Notes under the pieces: model-generated
Told to the model about the DNA's origin: nothing
The model's input: only the letters and a program-made list of their open reading frames with translations
The model's database searches: none
Origin: Phycisphaeraceae bacterium
Lineage (GTDB): Bacteria > Planctomycetota > Phycisphaerae > Phycisphaerales > Phycisphaeraceae
DNA: 9,753 nucleotides
Assembly (NCBI GenBank): GCA_016763955.1
Contig: JAESSU010000406.1
Coordinates: 1 to 9,753, forward strand
Direction: 5' to 3'
Position numbers and translations under genes: made by a program
Part shown: in pieces, positions 7,418-9,753 of the stretch
Numbering within the stretch: position 1 is the stretch's first letter
Layout: every line of letters starts with the position of its first letter

Positions 7418-8007
7418 CGTTTATTTCCTTCCACAGCTGACATGCAGCTTTCGTTATTCAAAATCAATTGTGCTGCACCAACGAGCGTCGGCTCGACAAA
7501 GTCAGCATGTTCAAAATCCGCTTCCGTCGCGTTGCCACTAAGTAGAAGTACGGAGCCTTTGCATTGAGCGTTTTTACCCGCTAGCACATCACTAGCCATA
7601 TCACCAATCATCCATGAGCGTGATAAATCCAAGTTCATTTCCATAGCAGCACGTAGCAACATCCCCGGCCCGGGCTTACGATCTGGATGTTCAATCGCTT
7701 GACGGTCACCCTTTTTCGCAGGTGCGATCGGGCAAAAATACAAGCCGTCTAACTTAGCACCTTGTTTAGCAAGCTGGGCAAACATCCGCTGATTGATTGC
7801 TTTAAGCCCTGCCTCAGTGAGCATGCCTCGACCGATGACCGACTGATTGGTGATCACCACGCAGGCATAACCCGCATCACGAAAAAGGTTAATCGCATCC
7901 GCAGCACCGGGAAGTAATTCGACGAACTCCGGGTCTACCAGATGATGCACTTGTTTGATGATGGTGCCATCACGGTCGAGAAAAATAGCGGGACGTTTAA
8001 GACTCAT
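7414..8007 (-). CDS. HAD-IIIA sugar bisphosphate phosphatase, GmhB/HisB-N-like
   Basis: Predicted 197-residue cytoplasmic phosphatase of the HAD superfamily, in the group with D-glycero-D-manno-heptose 1,7-bisphosphate 7-phosphatase (GmhB) and the histidinol-phosphatase half of HisB. Motif I is FLDRDGT (9-15, nucleophile D11 and acid/base D13), motif II VITNQS (51-56), motif III lysine K111 in DRKPGPGML, and motif IV IGDMASD (134-140). GmhB proteins usually carry a zinc loop of Cys-His and Cys-x-Cys residues before RKP. Here only C92 remains (CPIAPAKKGDRQAIEHPDRKP), so zinc binding is probably lost. Pairing with a nucleotidyltransferase immediately upstream resembles heptose-nucleotide modules, which makes a sugar substrate more likely than histidinol phosphate. 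Both ends overlap neighbours by four bases (ATGA). The start has AGGTG five bases upstream. Confidence 0.85.
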   Translation of the reverse strand: MSLKRPAIFLDRDGTIIKQVHHLVDPEFVELLPGAADAINLFRDAGYACVVITNQSVIGRGMLTEAGLKAINQRMFAQLAKQGAKLDGLYFCPIAPAKKGDRQAIEHPDRKPGPGMLLRAAMEMNLDLSRSWMIGDMASDVLAGKNAQCKGSVLLLSGNATEADFEHADFVEPTLVGAAQLILNNESCMSAVEGNKR

Positions 8008-8726
8008 ACAAACACCTGGGCAATATCATTTTTCGCGTGATCTAATGATTCATGGGTGCCAATATCACGGTGATAGCCGTTCCAAACCCAACCCCGCATA
8101 CGACCGATGAACTTGGGCAGCACATCAAAACCAAGATCAAACGCATTCATATCCGCAATCTCGTGATACGCTTTTGCATCAAGAACATAAATCCCGCCAT
8201 TGGCAAGATCACTGGTTGGATGCTGTGGTTTTTCAACAAAATTTGTAATGCGAGCTTCATCATCCAACGTAGCAATACCACACTTCGTTGGATAAGGCGT
8301 ATGAAAAAGCATCCTCGTAAATGGATCATCATGCGACTGATGAAATTCAACTAACGCAGCTAAATCCACATCACTAAGATTGTCCGCGTAGACAATGACA
8401 CACAGCTCATTTTCATTCACATAATCACGATTAGCATGCACCGTTCCAGCAGAGCCTAATAATATTGATTCGTACGTTTCAGAAACGTGAAACGCTCTAG
8501 CTTCATTGCGGTCTTCAATATAATCACGCACCTGCTGAGGGATGTGATGATTGTTAATCCGCACATCAAAAAGTTCTGCTTGTTCAAAACGATCAAACCA
8601 GTAATCCAACATGGGACGGCCTGCAATTTGAATCAAACACTTAGGGGTCGAATCCGTTAGTGGCTTGAGCCTTGTGCCCAGACCGCCTGCTAGCAATAAC
8701 ACTTTTTTAATTTTTGATTGTGTCAT
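8004..8726 (-). CDS. Sugar-1-phosphate nucleotidyltransferase (possibly HddC-like)
   Basis: Predicted 240-residue cytoplasmic enzyme that joins a sugar 1-phosphate to an NTP to give an NDP-sugar and pyrophosphate. The signature loop GGLGTRLKPLT (14-24) is followed by the catalytic-type PKCL (28-31), the base-contact GSAGTV (91-96), the metal aspartate in VYADN (112-116, D115), VEKP (164-167), NGGIY (176-180) and DIGT (221-224). No C-terminal beta-helix is present, so it is the short single-domain form. This contrasts with the degenerate relative at 3620-4525. Linkage to the GmhB-like phosphatase suggests heptose 1-phosphate guanylyl- or cytidylyl-transfer, but glucose- or mannose-1-phosphate are alternatives. 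The heptose isomerase and kinase that would complete the pathway are not in the window. It overlaps both neighbours by four bases (ATGA). Confidence 0.9.
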   Translation of the reverse strand: MTQSKIKKVLLLAGGLGTRLKPLTDSTPKCLIQIAGRPMLDYWFDRFEQAELFDVRINNHHIPQQVRDYIEDRNEARAFHVSETYESILLGSAGTVHANRDYVNENELCVIVYADNLSDVDLAALVEFHQSHDDPFTRMLFHTPYPTKCGIATLDDEARITNFVEKPQHPTSDLANGGIYVLDAKAYHEIADMNAFDLGFDVLPKFIGRMRGWVWNGYHRDIGTHESLDHAKNDIAQVFV

Positions 8727-9753
8727 TGGGCTATCTCTTTCATCACAGAAACTTTTTTGATCGCTGATGGCATGGTTTGTATTTGAGCCTTCACATCATA
8801 TGAACAGCGAGCAAGCTCAATTAGCTGATCGACGCGCCGAGAAAAGGTCTCTTCAAAACTGTGACTTTTTGCAAAATCCAAAGACTCTGTTGCATGCTCA
8901 ACAATCTGCTGACGGTCTTTATGAAGCTGTGCAATTTGTTGTGCAACTTGCTTTGGACGATCCATGGGAACAGCCCAGCCTGCATCGGAATGTTCACAAA
9001 CCCCTACAAACGCAGCATTGTCATAACCGACGATTGGCACACCGCAGCTCATTGTTTCTAGGTACGTACACGATGGATCACCCTGACGATGCGGGCAGAC
9101 AAACAAGTCCACATCATGCTTCATCAACGGGATTAACTGTTTGTAAAAATCCAACACACCACGCATATGCACATGTTCGCCTAAATTTTTTGCATCAATT
9201 TGCTTAGCCATACTGTCAAACAATTCGCCATCACCACAAATTTCCATCGTAAAAGGAACCTGCATCTGGACAAGATATTGCGCAATCACAGGCAAATGAT
9301 CCGCACCCTTGATAGCGAGCAATCGACCGGAGAATGCCAATCGCAAAGGCCGACCTGAATCGATGTCCTTGTATCGTTGTATCAAGTCATCACTGGATGC
9401 CATCTGCATTTTTTCGACACGGCTGTCAAAGTAAAGCAATGATTTTTGGGCCAAACCGAGATAGTCGTTATACGTTGGCGTGCCATTAGCTTGAAGACCG
9501 TTGGCGAGTTTTAATGCACGGCGGTGTTGACGTTCCTGGCTCCAATGCCAAAAGATTCGACGCAAAAAAACCAGCTTGTTTTTTGCACGCGTTTTTTCCA
9601 TCTGACATCGTGTTTTAAACGCATATTCAGACACATAAACGCAAGGCACATTCACATTCTGACAAAGTTGACTGATATGATTTTGCCGCCAATACACACT
9701 AGCAAGCACCACGTCCGCAACAGCTAATTGATCTGAAAAATTCGATTTTTTAA
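8723..9753 (-). CDS. Family 4 glycosyltransferase, 5' end outside the window
   Basis: C-terminal 342 residues of a GT-B fold glycosyltransferase. The frame is open to the window edge, so the true start lies beyond base 9753; the GTG at 9712 is internal, since the coding pattern (AVADVVLAS) runs through it. The C-terminal donor-binding domain is clear: LRLAFSGRLLAIKGAD with the family's glycine and KG, then MEICGDGEL, MRGVL, and DPSCTYLETMSCGVPIVGYDN. In that last block the second glutamate of the usual E-x7-E is present but the first is not obvious. The visible N-terminal portion ends in SEYAFKTR, as in GT4 enzymes that act on polysaccharide or lipopolysaccharide intermediates. The stop overlaps the start of the nucleotidyltransferase gene (ATGA, 8726-8723). 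Acceptor and donor cannot be told. It acts on the cytoplasmic membrane face. Confidence 0.88.
   Translation of the reverse strand, partial: KKSNFSDQLAVADVVLASVYWRQNHISQLCQNVNVPCVYVSEYAFKTRCQMEKTRAKNKLVFLRRIFWHWSQERQHRRALKLANGLQANGTPTYNDYLGLAQKSLLYFDSRVEKMQMASSDDLIQRYKDIDSGRPLRLAFSGRLLAIKGADHLPVIAQYLVQMQVPFTMEICGDGELFDSMAKQIDAKNLGEHVHMRGVLDFYKQLIPLMKHDVDLFVCPHRQGDPSCTYLETMSCGVPIVGYDNAAFVGVCEHSDAGWAVPMDRPKQVAQQIAQLHKDRQQIVEHATESLDFAKSHSFEETFSRRVDQLIELARCSYDVKAQIQTMPSAIKKVSVMKEIAQ

Noticed and set aside
8767..9207. Plus-strand open frame of 146 codons
   Set aside because: It is the antisense shadow of the GT4 glycosyltransferase, with a composition rich in His, Gln and Ser typical of reversed coding sequence.
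9710..9712. GTG at 9712 as the start of the GT4 gene
   Set aside because: The frame remains open to the window edge, with family-like residues upstream, and the protein would lack much of its N-terminal domain.

Overview
All recognisable genes lie on the minus strand and form one extracellular polysaccharide locus linked to an exosortase system. Transcription runs from high to low coordinates. Both ends are cut: the first gene (a GT4 glycosyltransferase) enters from beyond base 9753, and the last (a Wzc-like chain-length regulator/tyrosine kinase) runs off base 1. I found no tRNA, rRNA, CRISPR array, transposase or attachment site, and no gene-free stretch longer than about 150 bases.

Layout in transcription order. 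(1) A tightly packed sugar-assembly module at 9753-5502: GT4 glycosyltransferase, sugar-1-phosphate nucleotidyltransferase, HAD-IIIA sugar-bisphosphate phosphatase, GalE-type NDP-sugar epimerase and GT2 glycosyltransferase. The first three junctions are 4-base ATGA overlaps and the fourth is a 16-base overlap, so translation is probably coupled. (2) A WecG/TagA/CpsF (GT26) glycosyltransferase at 5445-4654. (3) A degenerate nucleotidyltransferase-like protein with a C-terminal hexapeptide-repeat tail at 4525-3620, preceded by a 128-base leader with a strong predicted RNA hairpin over its ribosome binding site. (4) An exosortase (3477-2596) and its EpsI partner (2584-1886). (5) The Wzc-like protein (1865-1), whose reading frame is broken once near base 1621 and whose kinase domain carries an unusual insertion.

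A working picture: the nucleotidyltransferase, phosphatase and GalE supply activated sugars, possibly heptose-type for the first two. The GT4, GT2 and GT26 enzymes build a lipid-linked repeat unit. The Wzc-like protein controls polymer length or export. Exosortase and EpsI process or anchor envelope proteins bearing a C-terminal sorting tail. No such substrate protein, no flippase or polymerase and no polysaccharide export channel is visible, so the locus continues outside.

The organism is a Gram-negative-type bacterium with moderate GC content. Exosortase/EpsI next to Wzc and WecG genes is typical of EPS/PEP-CTERM bacteria (Proteobacteria, Planctomycetes, Verrucomicrobia and relatives). A planctomycete such as a member of the Phycisphaerae is my guess from the overall flavour of the proteins, not something the sequence proves.
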